Source: an uncultured Helicobacteraceae bacterium
GTDB lineage: Bacteria > Campylobacterota > Campylobacteria > Campylobacterales > Helicobacteraceae
DNA: 64,000 bases
Direction: 5' to 3'
NCBI GenBank assembly: GCA_944323755.1
Contig: CALUTR010000001.1
Location: 248,001-312,000, forward strand
Shown: one piece after another, positions 44,294 to 52,153 of the stretch
How the letters are laid out: each line of letters begins with the position of its first letter
How positions within the stretch are numbered: the first letter of the stretch is position 1
Notes under the pieces: model-generated
The model's database searches: none
What the model was told of the DNA's origin: nothing
The model's input: only the letters and a program-made list of their open reading frames with translations
Made by a program: the position numbers and the translations under genes

Positions 44294-44743
44294 TTATTCT
44301 TTGTGATATGGGTGATTATGGATAATACATAAAGCTCGAAAGATCTGTTCAAATATGACTATTTTTGCAATTCTATGGCTAAAAGTAAGCTTGCTTAATG
44401 AGATATTTATCGTTTTTGATAAAAATGAATCATCAAATCCAAATGCACCGCCAATAAAAAAAATGATTTCATTTTTGTCTTTTAAAATATTACTAAAAGT
44501 ATGTGTATCAACTTCTTTACCCTTTGGGTGTAACGCTATATTTAATGCATTGTGCTTGAGATATTTGCTAAATTCTATACCATAAGTTTCTTTTGCACTT
44601 TTAGGGGAATCTTTTTGTGCTTTTTGTATACTTGAATTAAATATGCTGATATCTTCCACAATTACCCCAAACTGCTTAATTTGTTTTATAAAATCATCGC
44701 ATTTATTATGCTTTTTTGATATTGAATAAATTTTTATTTTCAT
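44294..44743 (-). CDS. rlmH: 23S rRNA (pseudouridine1915-N3)-methyltransferase RlmH
   Basis: A 149-residue SPOUT methyltransferase. The trefoil-knot SAM site is seen as [16 protein letters not shown] near residue 98, and [36 protein letters not shown] is the typical C-terminus with the conserved HPYHK end. It methylates the pseudouridine at position 1915 in helix 69 of 23S rRNA in assembled 70S ribosomes. It overlaps the accD gene by 38 bases, so its start ATG lies inside the accD coding frame. Confidence 0.94.
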   Translation of the reverse strand: MKIKIYSISKKHNKCDDFIKQIKQFGVIVEDISIFNSSIQKAQKDSPKSAKETYGIEFSKYLKHNALNIALHPKGKEVDTHTFSNILKDKNEIIFFIGGAFGFDDSFLSKTINISLSKLTFSHRIAKIVIFEQIFRALCIIHNHPYHKE

Positions 44744-45587
44744 TTGTTAGCATTTCTAATAAATCGCTTAAAGTCTTTTTTAATTCTTTTCTATGGACTA
44801 CCATATCAATTAAGCCGTGTTCTAATAAGAACTCCGCTGTTTGGAATCCTTGTGGTAAATCTTCACCTATTGTTTGTTTTATCACTCTTGCCCCTGCGAA
44901 TCCTATCGTAGCGCCTGGTTCAGCTATGATAATATCGCCTAGAAATGCAAATGATGCGCTAACACCACCTAGTGTAGGGTCTGTTAAAATGGAGATATAT
45001 GGAAGTGATGCTTTTGAGAGTTTTTCTAATCCAGCACTAGTTTTTGCCATTTGCATTAATGAAAATGTGCTTTCTTGCATTCTTGCGCCACCACTTGAAG
45101 AGAATATAATTAGCCCTTGCTTCTTCTTGATAGCTCTATTTATTGCTCTGACTATTTTTTCACCTTCAACTGAAGCAAAACTACCTCCCATAAATTCAAA
45201 ATCAAAAATTACAGCTTGTGTTTCTATGCCATTTATTGTCCCTTCTATACTTACTGCTGAACTTTCTCTTCCATTAGTTTTTTTAGAGTATTCCTCGATT
45301 CTTTGCTTATAGCTTTTTTTATCTACGAAGTTTAAAGGGTCTGTTGGTATTAGGTTTTTGTCGTGTTCTATTGTGCTGCCTTCATCAAATATGAGTCGCA
45401 TTCTGTCAATAACATTAATTCTAAAATGATAATTGCATTTTGGACATACAGAATGTTGGCTTAGCACTTCCTTGTAATACATTAATGCATTGCAAGAATT
45501 ACACTTTATCCATTGCGTTTGCACTTCTTTTGGCGTGGTTTGTGCTTGGGCTTGTTTATTTTTTTTGTTAAAAATTCCTAAAGCCAT
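44706..45587 (-). CDS. accD: Acetyl-CoA carboxylase carboxyltransferase beta subunit
   Basis: A 293-residue AccD. The N-terminal zinc ribbon is [29 protein letters not shown]. The carboxyltransferase core follows with [29 protein letters not shown] (oxyanion hole) and [38 protein letters not shown]. With AccA it transfers carboxyl from biotin to acetyl-CoA to give malonyl-CoA in fatty-acid synthesis. Biotin carboxylase AccC is also in the window at 62517. It overlaps the upstream phosphatase gene by one base and rlmH downstream by 38. Confidence 0.96.
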   Translation of the reverse strand: MALGIFNKKNKQAQAQTTPKEVQTQWIKCNSCNALMYYKEVLSQHSVCPKCNYHFRINVIDRMRLIFDEGSTIEHDKNLIPTDPLNFVDKKSYKQRIEEYSKKTNGRESSAVSIEGTINGIETQAVIFDFEFMGGSFASVEGEKIVRAINRAIKKKQGLIIFSSSGGARMQESTFSLMQMAKTSAGLEKLSKASLPYISILTDPTLGGVSASFAFLGDIIIAEPGATIGFAGARVIKQTIGEDLPQGFQTAEFLLEHGLIDMVVHRKELKKTLSDLLEMLTNENKNLFNIKKA

Positions 45588-46312
45588 TATTGTTTCCCTT
45601 CCTCTAAAAGTTTTACAATATTATCAAATAACTTCTTATCTTTACTAATAAGAATGAAATTTTTGTTTTCAAATTTATGTAAATCTTTTGTGATAAAAAA
45701 TCCAGCTTTTATATCGTAGATTCTGGCGTCATTATGGAATAATACAAAATCTACTTCATATCCAAGCCCAAGTGATAATGCTAATGCGCCAAGTGAGCGA
45801 AATTTGATGTGATTTTTTTGTAGCAATTTACAGGTATTTGAATCTTTATATACCCTCTCAAATATCCCACATTTTGATATTTTTGGTGTGATTTTGTGTA
45901 ATTTTTTATCATATAGATTGCCTTTAAATACTCCTTCTTTGTTGCCAATAACAAATTCAGCATTGCAAAAATTAATAATAATTCCAACTTCCACGCTTAA
46001 ATCATTATTGCACAAAGCTATGCTAGTGCCATAATATGGGATATGTGATATAAAATTATCACTTCCATCTAGCGGATCTATAATAATTGTCTTTTCTTTT
46101 TTGTTGTCAATAAATCCACTTTCTTCTGAATCTATATTTCCAAAATCATTTAAATATTTAATCAAAATTTCTTCACTTTTTAAATCAGCACCGATGCTTA
46201 TATCACCACCAGCGCCTTTATCGTAACATTCGTATAAAAAACTATCTTTACAATCTAAGATATTTTTGATTTTTAATGCGGATTCTAAAGCGGTATTTAT
46301 AAAGCTTTCCAC
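45587..46312 (-). CDS. Inositol-monophosphatase-family phosphatase
   Basis: A 241-residue Mg-dependent phosphatase of the IMPase/CysQ superfamily. The two metal-binding motifs are [10 protein letters not shown] (Glu) and [25 protein letters not shown] (DPLDGSxNF), and the C-terminal motif reads [12 protein letters not shown], in which DxxAG is seen as DIKAG. Substrates in this family include inositol phosphates, PAP and fructose-1,6-bisphosphate. It heads a leftward cluster with accD and rlmH. The true substrate is not clear from sequence. Confidence 0.85.
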   Translation of the reverse strand: MESFINTALESALKIKNILDCKDSFLYECYDKGAGGDISIGADLKSEEILIKYLNDFGNIDSEESGFIDNKKEKTIIIDPLDGSDNFISHIPYYGTSIALCNNDLSVEVGIIINFCNAEFVIGNKEGVFKGNLYDKKLHKITPKISKCGIFERVYKDSNTCKLLQKNHIKFRSLGALALSLGLGYEVDFVLFHNDARIYDIKAGFFITKDLHKFENKNFILISKDKKLFDNIVKLLEEGKQ

Positions 46313-46429
46313 AATTTATCCTAAATAGAATTTTATTTATTTTTAAAATGTGGATTATAATTTTTAGATTCTAATTAAAAGTTTAATAGTATTTTAGTTT
46401 TACATAGTTTGTTTGATTGTGGAGGATTC

Positions 46430-47050
46430 TTGCAAGGTTTCATAAGTGGTATTACAAAATTAAAAAACGAGGATATTATCGTTCAAATCATCACGCAAAA
46501 TAAATTTTTGAGTTTATATAGGTTTTATGGGCTTAGGCATAGCATTATTAGCATTGGTCGTAAAATTGATTTTGATATAGAGTATAATGGGCAGTTTATC
46601 CCGAAGTTGCGTAATATTATGCAACTTGGGTTTATTTGGGAGAGTGATTATACTAGACTTTATTATTGGCAGCAATTTTTAAAGTTGTTAAATGCTCATT
46701 TGCGCGATACAGAGGAAATATCAGACTTTTATTTTAATTTGTTGAATAATGGAGCATTGTTTTTAAATAAGCAGAATCCAGCTAGAGTGCTAATAGAGAT
46801 GTATGTGAAATTATTGCATTTTGAAGGCAGATTGAATGTGGATTCTAATTGTTTTATTTGCGGTGAAGAGTTATCATCTAAAATCGCGGTTGTTAGAGGG
46901 TTTCTATGTGCGCATCATAGCTGTATCCCAAATAATATTCAAGTGATTGACAAAGATGTATTTTTAGAATTTATTGGTATTGGTAAAAGCACATTTTTAA
47001 GAGATAATGAAGTAGAATATCTCTTAAAATCGCTTCTACTAGGAATTTAG
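46430..47050 (+). CDS. recO: Recombination protein RecO
   Basis: A 206-residue RecO from TTG 46430, preceded by GGAGG; an upstream in-frame TTG at 46409 lacks a ribosome site. N-terminal OB-fold: GFISGITKLKNEDIIVQIIT then LSLYRFYGLRHSII. A C-terminal zinc-like cluster is visible in CFICGEELSSKIAVVRGFLCAHHSC (four cysteines). RecO loads RecA onto single-stranded DNA with RecR during gap repair; Helicobacter proteins are diverged and often annotated with difficulty. It is divergent from the phosphatase operon and convergent with the thioesterase gene. Confidence 0.82.
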   Translation: MQGFISGITKLKNEDIIVQIITQNKFLSLYRFYGLRHSIISIGRKIDFDIEYNGQFIPKLRNIMQLGFIWESDYTRLYYWQQFLKLLNAHLRDTEEISDFYFNLLNNGALFLNKQNPARVLIEMYVKLLHFEGRLNVDSNCFICGEELSSKIAVVRGFLCAHHSCIPNNIQVIDKDVFLEFIGIGKSTFLRDNEVEYLLKSLLLGI

Positions 47051-47053
47051 AGT

Positions 47054-47509
47054 TTATTTTTTACTTCTTGCGCTTTTTCTTTTTTTTGCATCTTCATATC
47101 GTCTTTTATCTTCATCGCTAATTGGTGTTAGTTTATCAATTTCTAGTGGTCTTCCATCTGGATCTAATGCCACCATAGTAAAGTAACAGCTGTTTGTATG
47201 TGTTGCTGTACGATTTTTTATATCTTCGCTTACAACTTTTATACCAACTTCCATTGAACTTTTTCCTGTGTAATTTACTCGTGCTAAAAATGTTACAAGA
47301 TTCCCAATTGGTACTGGTTGTTTAAAACTGACACTATCGACATATGCGGTTACAACATCAACACCACAATATCTAGTAGCGCACGCATAAGCTACTTGAT
47401 CTAGCATTCTCATTAGATGACCACCATGAACAACGCCGCTAAAGTTTGATAATTCTGGAGTCATTAAAATGGTCATAGTTAATGATTTTCTATCAAAAAT
47501 ATCTTCCAT
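47054..47509 (-). CDS. Acyl-CoA thioesterase (hotdog fold, YciA/BACH-type)
   Basis: A 151-residue hotdog-fold thioesterase. MTPELSNFSGVVHGGHLMRMLDQVAYACATRYCG contains the HGG motif with the catalytic Asp (LMRMLDQVA) of the YciA/acyl-CoA hydrolase family, and SVSFKQPVPIGNLVTFLARVNYTGKSSMEVGIKV is the second half of the fold. It hydrolyses acyl-CoA thioesters in the cytoplasm. The C-terminus is a charged tail (DEDKRRYEDAKKRKSARSKK). It stands alone, convergent to recO with 3 bases between the stops and divergent from galE. Confidence 0.88.
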   Translation of the reverse strand: MEDIFDRKSLTMTILMTPELSNFSGVVHGGHLMRMLDQVAYACATRYCGVDVVTAYVDSVSFKQPVPIGNLVTFLARVNYTGKSSMEVGIKVVSEDIKNRTATHTNSCYFTMVALDPDGRPLEIDKLTPISDEDKRRYEDAKKRKSARSKK

Positions 47510-47634
47510 AATTGCACCTTTTATTTTTTAGTAGATTTTATTATTAGAGTTTAGAGATTAGCAAAATATTAAAAATATTAAAAGCTTATATTTAACAAAA
47601 AAAATAATAGATAAAGTAACACCTGCAATAGAAA

Positions 47635-47662
47635 TTTACTATCAAAGATTATATTGTATAAT
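47635..47662 (+). promoter_or_regulatory. Predicted promoter of galE operon
   Basis: TATAAT at 47657-47662 lies 30 bases before galE, with TTTACT at 47635-47640 and a 16-base spacer. The rpmH operon promoter at 62432-62459 has the same pair and spacing. The rest of the 182-base gap between the thioesterase gene and galE shows nothing notable. Confidence 0.45.
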
Positions 47663-47691
47663 TTGCAAAAATTTTATGATTAGGGGAGATT

Positions 47692-48726
47692 TTGCAAAAT
47701 ATACTTTTTACTGGTGCGGCTGGCTATATAGGCTCTTGCAGTGCTTATCATTTTTTAAAAAATACAAATTGCAATGTATTTATCATTGACAATCTAAGTA
47801 GCGGGTTTATTGAAAATATTGATTTTTTGAAATCTCATTTTAAAGAAAGAGTGCATTATATTAATGCTAACTTAAATGATATAGCATCTATTAAAGGGAT
47901 TTTTTCTAAATATAAATTTGACTGCGTTGTTCATTTTGCTGCATCGCTTATCGTACCAGAATCTGTAATAAAGCCACTTTTGTATTATTCAAATAATGCA
48001 AAAAATACTATAGATTTGATTGCGTTATGTATAGAATTTGGCGTCAATAAATTTATATTTAGTTCGACTGCTGCTGTTTATGGTGAGCCAAAAGTATTGC
48101 CCGTGCGTGAAGATAATATCCTTAGCCCTATTAATCCATATGGTTCATCAAAAATGATGAGTGAGATTATCTTAAGAGATTGTGCAAATGCATATAGAGA
48201 TTTTAATTTTGTCGCGCTTAGGTATTTTAATGTTGCTGGTGCGCTAAGTGATAGTAATTTTGAGAAAAAAAGTGGGCTTGGGCAAAGAAATAAAAATGCA
48301 ACACATTTAATAAAAGTTGCCTGTGAATGCGCGGTTGGAAAACGAGAAAGTATTAGTATTTTTGGTGATGACTATGATACAAAAGATGGTAGTTGCATTA
48401 GGGATTATATACATATTGATGATTTGGCTTTAGCGCATTTATCTGCATATGAATTTTTAAGTACAAATTGTGTTAGTGAAGTATTTAATGTTGGTTATGG
48501 AAATGGGTATAGCGTAAAAGAAGTAATCAATGTAGTAAAAGAAGTAAGTGGCGTTGATTTCAAGGTGTTACAAGATAAAAGAAGAGATGGCGATCCAGCA
48601 AATTTAATATCTGATAATGCAAAAATCTTAAATTTAACAAATTGGAAGCCAAAATATAATGATTTAAGATATATAGTAAATAGTGCGTATTTATGGGAAA
48701 AATCCCTAAAGGGTAGTGATGTTTAA
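47692..48726 (+). CDS. galE: UDP-glucose 4-epimerase
   Basis: A 344-residue short-chain dehydrogenase-type epimerase. NAD-binding GAAGYIGSCSAYHFL at the N-terminus, DNLSSGFIENI, the catalytic Ser in FSSTAAVYG and the YxxxK pair in NPYGSSKMMSE. FNVAGALSDSNF and RDYIHIDDLALAHLSAYEFL complete the GalE pattern. The start is TTG 47692 after GGGGA. It supplies UDP-galactose (or UDP-GalNAc) for surface polysaccharide. Its last codons overlap the start of the WecA-like gene, suggesting joint control with glycan synthesis. Confidence 0.93.
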   Translation: MQNILFTGAAGYIGSCSAYHFLKNTNCNVFIIDNLSSGFIENIDFLKSHFKERVHYINANLNDIASIKGIFSKYKFDCVVHFAASLIVPESVIKPLLYYSNNAKNTIDLIALCIEFGVNKFIFSSTAAVYGEPKVLPVREDNILSPINPYGSSKMMSEIILRDCANAYRDFNFVALRYFNVAGALSDSNFEKKSGLGQRNKNATHLIKVACECAVGKRESISIFGDDYDTKDGSCIRDYIHIDDLALAHLSAYEFLSTNCVSEVFNVGYGNGYSVKEVINVVKEVSGVDFKVLQDKRRDGDPANLISDNAKILNLTNWKPKYNDLRYIVNSAYLWEKSLKGSDV

Positions 48727-49762
48727 AGCATATGAAATTGTGTATTTTAGTGAAGTATTTTTTGTATCATTTATCTTTGCTTTTATCGCTGATATCTTTA
48801 TCATTAAATATGCGCAAAAAAGTGGATTATTACTTGATAAAGATTCTGTTTTAAAGCCGCAAAAAATGCATTATGGTGATATACCTAGAGCAGGTGGTTT
48901 TGGCATTATGCTTTCACTTTGTTTTGTCGTGTTGTTTGGTTTAAAATACTGGAATCTGATTTTGCTTGTGCCTATTTTTTTAGTGTTTTTAAGTGGAATG
49001 CTAGAGGACTTGCATAATTCACTAAGCCCAAAACAAAGGCTTGCGTTGCAAGTGTTAGCTGCATTGAGTGCTATCTATTTTTTTGATTGCGTGATTACTG
49101 ATATTGGTATTTTTATGCCATATTATATTGGTATTATTTTTAGCGTATTTTGTATTGTAGGTATTATTAATGCAATGAATATTATTGATGGGTTTAATGG
49201 TTTATCTGGAGGTTTTTCTGTATTAACACTAATTAGCATCGCTTGTGTTGCGTATATGGTGTGCAATGTATCGATATTTTATATGTGCATAGGGCTTATT
49301 GGTGGGATTTTGGGGTTTTTGGTGTTAAATTTTCCAAAAGGAAGGATTTTTCTTGGTGATGGAGGAGCGTATTTGCTAGGTTTTATTCTTGCATTTTTGC
49401 TTATTATGCTTACACAGGGTGAAAATAGTAAAGTAAGTCCTTGGTATGGGCTATGTGTGATGATTTATCCTGTTTTTGAAGTTTTGTTTTCTGTGTATAG
49501 AAAAAAAATAATGCGTTCTATGTCTGCTATGGAGCCAGATGGAGTTCATTTTCATATGCTAATATACAAGCGTATTACGCGATCGAATTACAAAACATCT
49601 ATCTTGATATGGATTTTTAATATTCCATTTGTATTTTTGCCTGTATTATTTTTTGATAACACTATAGCACTTATTGTTTTATCTATTGTATTTATTTGTA
49701 TTTATTTGTTTATCTATTTTAAGATCATTAAGTTTGCTGGATTGAAATTAACCAAAAATTAA
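48719..49762 (+). CDS. Undecaprenyl-phosphate sugar-1-phosphate transferase (WecA/MraY family)
   Basis: A 347-residue membrane transferase with about ten helices. The Mg-binding and catalytic motif is AGFGIMLS-flanked DIPRAGGFGIM, then LVFLSGMLEDLHNSLSPKQRL, NIIDGFNGLSGG and FLGDGGAYLLGF; EPDGVHFHMLIYKR carries the HxHH-like C-terminal loop. It transfers a sugar-1-phosphate to undecaprenyl phosphate at the inner membrane, the first lipid-linked step of O-antigen or similar glycans. The ATG at 48719 overlaps galE; a GTG at 48716 is an alternative. Which sugar is used is not clear. Confidence 0.9.
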   Translation: MFKAYEIVYFSEVFFVSFIFAFIADIFIIKYAQKSGLLLDKDSVLKPQKMHYGDIPRAGGFGIMLSLCFVVLFGLKYWNLILLVPIFLVFLSGMLEDLHNSLSPKQRLALQVLAALSAIYFFDCVITDIGIFMPYYIGIIFSVFCIVGIINAMNIIDGFNGLSGGFSVLTLISIACVAYMVCNVSIFYMCIGLIGGILGFLVLNFPKGRIFLGDGGAYLLGFILAFLLIMLTQGENSKVSPWYGLCVMIYPVFEVLFSVYRKKIMRSMSAMEPDGVHFHMLIYKRITRSNYKTSILIWIFNIPFVFLPVLFFDNTIALIVLSIVFICIYLFIYFKIIKFAGLKLTKN

Positions 49763-49818
49763 TTTTTTTCTTAAAATTTTCTTGCTTTTTGGAGAAATTA
49801 AAAAAAAGAGATACGGTT

Positions 49819-50277
49819 ATGAGATTTTTATTTGTTTTTATTTGTGTTTTTTTGACATTAAGGGCAGATTTTTTAGGAAGTATATATATGGAGCTAAAAG
49901 AGCTCAATCTCTCACGAGAACAGCAGATTCAAATAAGAAATATTATGAGATATCATCATTCGTTTTTGCGTCAATGGTATATTGATTTTAAAAAAAATAA
50001 TGATGATATTATGGAGAGTTTTTCTAATTCTTCACTTAGTCCAGATTCCGCTATAATTAGTGATAGCATAAATCTCGAAAATGAGAGAGTTAGGGCTGAA
50101 CGAAGCTTTTTGATTAGTGTTTATGAGATATTAAACAAAGAGCAACGAGCAACTTTTGGTGCAAGGATAAAAGAAAGGGAGAATTACAGCAGAATCTTGC
50201 AAGATAAATTTGAAGATTCTCAAAAGCTTCATCAATCAGAGCTTAGCAGCGATTTGTTTGGAGATATAAAACGATAA
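49819..50277 (+). CDS. CpxP/Spy-like periplasmic protein
   Basis: A 152-residue helical protein with a signal peptide (RFLFVFICVFLTLRA). It contains two short segments similar to the LTxxQ motifs of CpxP/Spy stress proteins: LNLSREQQIQIRNIM and LNKEQRATFGARI. Spy and CpxP bind unfolded proteins or the CpxA sensor in the periplasm. Two genes downstream encode a response regulator and a histidine kinase, 19 bases later, so this may be a sensory accessory protein. The start ATG at 49819 was chosen over an upstream TTG because it begins the signal peptide and has AGAG upstream. Confidence 0.7.
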   Translation: MRFLFVFICVFLTLRADFLGSIYMELKELNLSREQQIQIRNIMRYHHSFLRQWYIDFKKNNDDIMESFSNSSLSPDSAIISDSINLENERVRAERSFLISVYEILNKEQRATFGARIKERENYSRILQDKFEDSQKLHQSELSSDLFGDIKR

Positions 50278-50296
50278 TTTAATTTTGGAGAATTTT

Positions 50297-50962
50297 GTGC
50301 ATAAATTATTATTAGTCGAAGATGATTTGGAGATGCAAGGTCTTATTGTGGCGTATTTAACGCAATCTAAATATGAAGTAATTGCCACACATTCGCCAAA
50401 TAAGGCATTAGAAATACTTGAGGGAAAGAATAATATTGATCTTATTATCTTAGATTTAACGCTTCCTGAAATGGATGGGTTTAAACTTTGTAAAAAAATA
50501 CGCCATATCACTCAAGTGCCAATTATTATATCAAGTGCTAGAGGTGATATTTTTAATAAAGTAGAGGGCTTTGAACTTGGTGCTGATGATTATCTTGCAA
50601 AGCCTTATGAGCCTGTTGAACTTCTTGCACGCATTAATGCATTGCTTAGGAGATTGAAGCCTAAAAACCTTGAATTTGACAATATGAGTATTAATATAGA
50701 GCAAAGAAATGTTGCAATTGATGGAATAAATGTTGATTTGACGCCAACAGAATTTGATATTTTACTTTTTTTGATAGAAAATAGACAAAAGCCTATGAGT
50801 AGAGAGCAAATTGCAAATAGCATTACTGCGATGAGCGAAGATTCTACATTGCGAAGTATTGATACACATATAAGAAATATTCGATTTAAAATCAATGATA
50901 ATGCAAAAGAGCCAAAATTTATACAATCAGTATGGGGTATAGGTTATAGGTTTTGCAGTTAA
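50297..50962 (+). CDS. OmpR-family response regulator
   Basis: A 221-residue regulator starting at GTG 50297 (GGAG upstream). The receiver domain shows LLLVEDD, the phosphoacceptor Asp in LIILDLTLPEMDGF, and the conserved Thr/Ser and Lys in ISSARGDIF and LAKPYEPVEL. The OmpR winged helix follows: DGINVDLTPTEFDILLFLIENRQKPMSREQI, RSIDTHIRNIRFKI and VWGIGYRF. It forms an operon with the CpxP-like protein upstream and the kinase downstream (10-base overlap). Target genes are unknown. Confidence 0.93.
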   Translation: MHKLLLVEDDLEMQGLIVAYLTQSKYEVIATHSPNKALEILEGKNNIDLIILDLTLPEMDGFKLCKKIRHITQVPIIISSARGDIFNKVEGFELGADDYLAKPYEPVELLARINALLRRLKPKNLEFDNMSINIEQRNVAIDGINVDLTPTEFDILLFLIENRQKPMSREQIANSITAMSEDSTLRSIDTHIRNIRFKINDNAKEPKFIQSVWGIGYRFCS

Positions 50963-52137
50963 AACATAAATTTATTGTTCTTATTTTTACACTTTTGGCA
51001 ATAACTATAGCATTTTTTATGCAAGCAGATAGGATTATACAAGATAGTGAAAATAATCGTCTAAAAAGTGAAATGATTGTTTTTGCACAGACTATTATGT
51101 CGTATTACCTAAGTGGAAATCTTGATGCTGTGTATAAAATGGGGAATAGCTTTGGCTATACGCAAGTTGAAAATGTCCCCAAAAATGTAACAATTCTTTA
51201 TGAAAGTTTTAGCGATATTTTGTATTTTAAGATTTTTTCTTATGATTCTTTTATGGGCTTTAGTATTGTCTTTTTAGAAGATACTATAAATTTCGTAAAG
51301 CTTGTAAATAGAAATGTTTGGGACGATTATAAAATCTTAATACTTCTTTTTCAGTTGAATATTATTGCATTGCTTGCATTTTTCTTGTTTCATCAGGTGC
51401 TTCGTCCATTAAATAAACTTCGATATGCAATAGATGAGCTAAAAGCTGGAATCTATGCAAAAATGATAAGAATAAGCCAAAAAGATGAGATAGGTCGTTT
51501 GATGGCGGCATTTAATGAGATGAATGAAAGAATTTCACATTTAATTAAAGCGCGAGAGTTGATCACTAGAAATATCGCTCACGAGCTTAAGACACCACTT
51601 GCAAAGATAAAATTATCTCTTAGCCTAAAAGATGGTGATGAGCTTAAAAAAGATTTAAATAGATATATAGATTCTCTTGATCGCATAAGCCAAAATATGC
51701 TTGAATATGAGAGGATTCAAGATGGAAATTTTACTCTTAATTTTAGTGAATTTATGAGTGAGAGTATATTGTTTGAAGCTTTGCACGATTTAGAGAATCA
51801 AAAGATAGTTTTGAGTATCATTAAAAGCATTAAGATTAGCGGCGATTTGCGCCTGCTTGGTGTCGCTGTAAAAAATCTCATAGAGAATGCGATTAAATAT
51901 AGCGATGATGGTGTTGTAAATATTGAATTAAGTGAAAAAGGTATTATGTTTTGCAATAAAGGTAAGCCTCTGCAAAATGATATATCATATTATTTTGAGC
52001 CATTCTATCGTGGTGAAATCACAAAAAGTGGATATGGTCTTGGATTGTCCATTGTAAATGAGATTGTAAAATTACATAAAATGAAAATAGAATACAGCTA
52101 TATTAGTGATACCCATATATTTTATATAAGATTTTAA
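50953..52137 (+). CDS. Sensor histidine kinase
   Basis: A 394-residue membrane kinase starting at TTG 50953, overlapping the response regulator by 10 bases. One membrane helix at the N-terminus, a periplasmic domain of about 110 residues, a second helix (ILILLFQLNIIALLAFFLFH) and a HAMP domain (LNKLRYAIDELKAGIYA). The H-box is TRNIAHELKTPLAKIKLSL, the N-box VKNLIENAIKYS and the G-box KSGYGLGLSIVNEI. It should phosphorylate the adjacent regulator in response to an envelope signal, perhaps modulated by the CpxP-like protein. Confidence 0.93.
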   Translation: MQLKHKFIVLIFTLLAITIAFFMQADRIIQDSENNRLKSEMIVFAQTIMSYYLSGNLDAVYKMGNSFGYTQVENVPKNVTILYESFSDILYFKIFSYDSFMGFSIVFLEDTINFVKLVNRNVWDDYKILILLFQLNIIALLAFFLFHQVLRPLNKLRYAIDELKAGIYAKMIRISQKDEIGRLMAAFNEMNERISHLIKARELITRNIAHELKTPLAKIKLSLSLKDGDELKKDLNRYIDSLDRISQNMLEYERIQDGNFTLNFSEFMSESILFEALHDLENQKIVLSIIKSIKISGDLRLLGVAVKNLIENAIKYSDDGVVNIELSEKGIMFCNKGKPLQNDISYYFEPFYRGEITKSGYGLGLSIVNEIVKLHKMKIEYSYISDTHIFYIRF

Positions 52138-52153
52138 GATACGGAGATATACA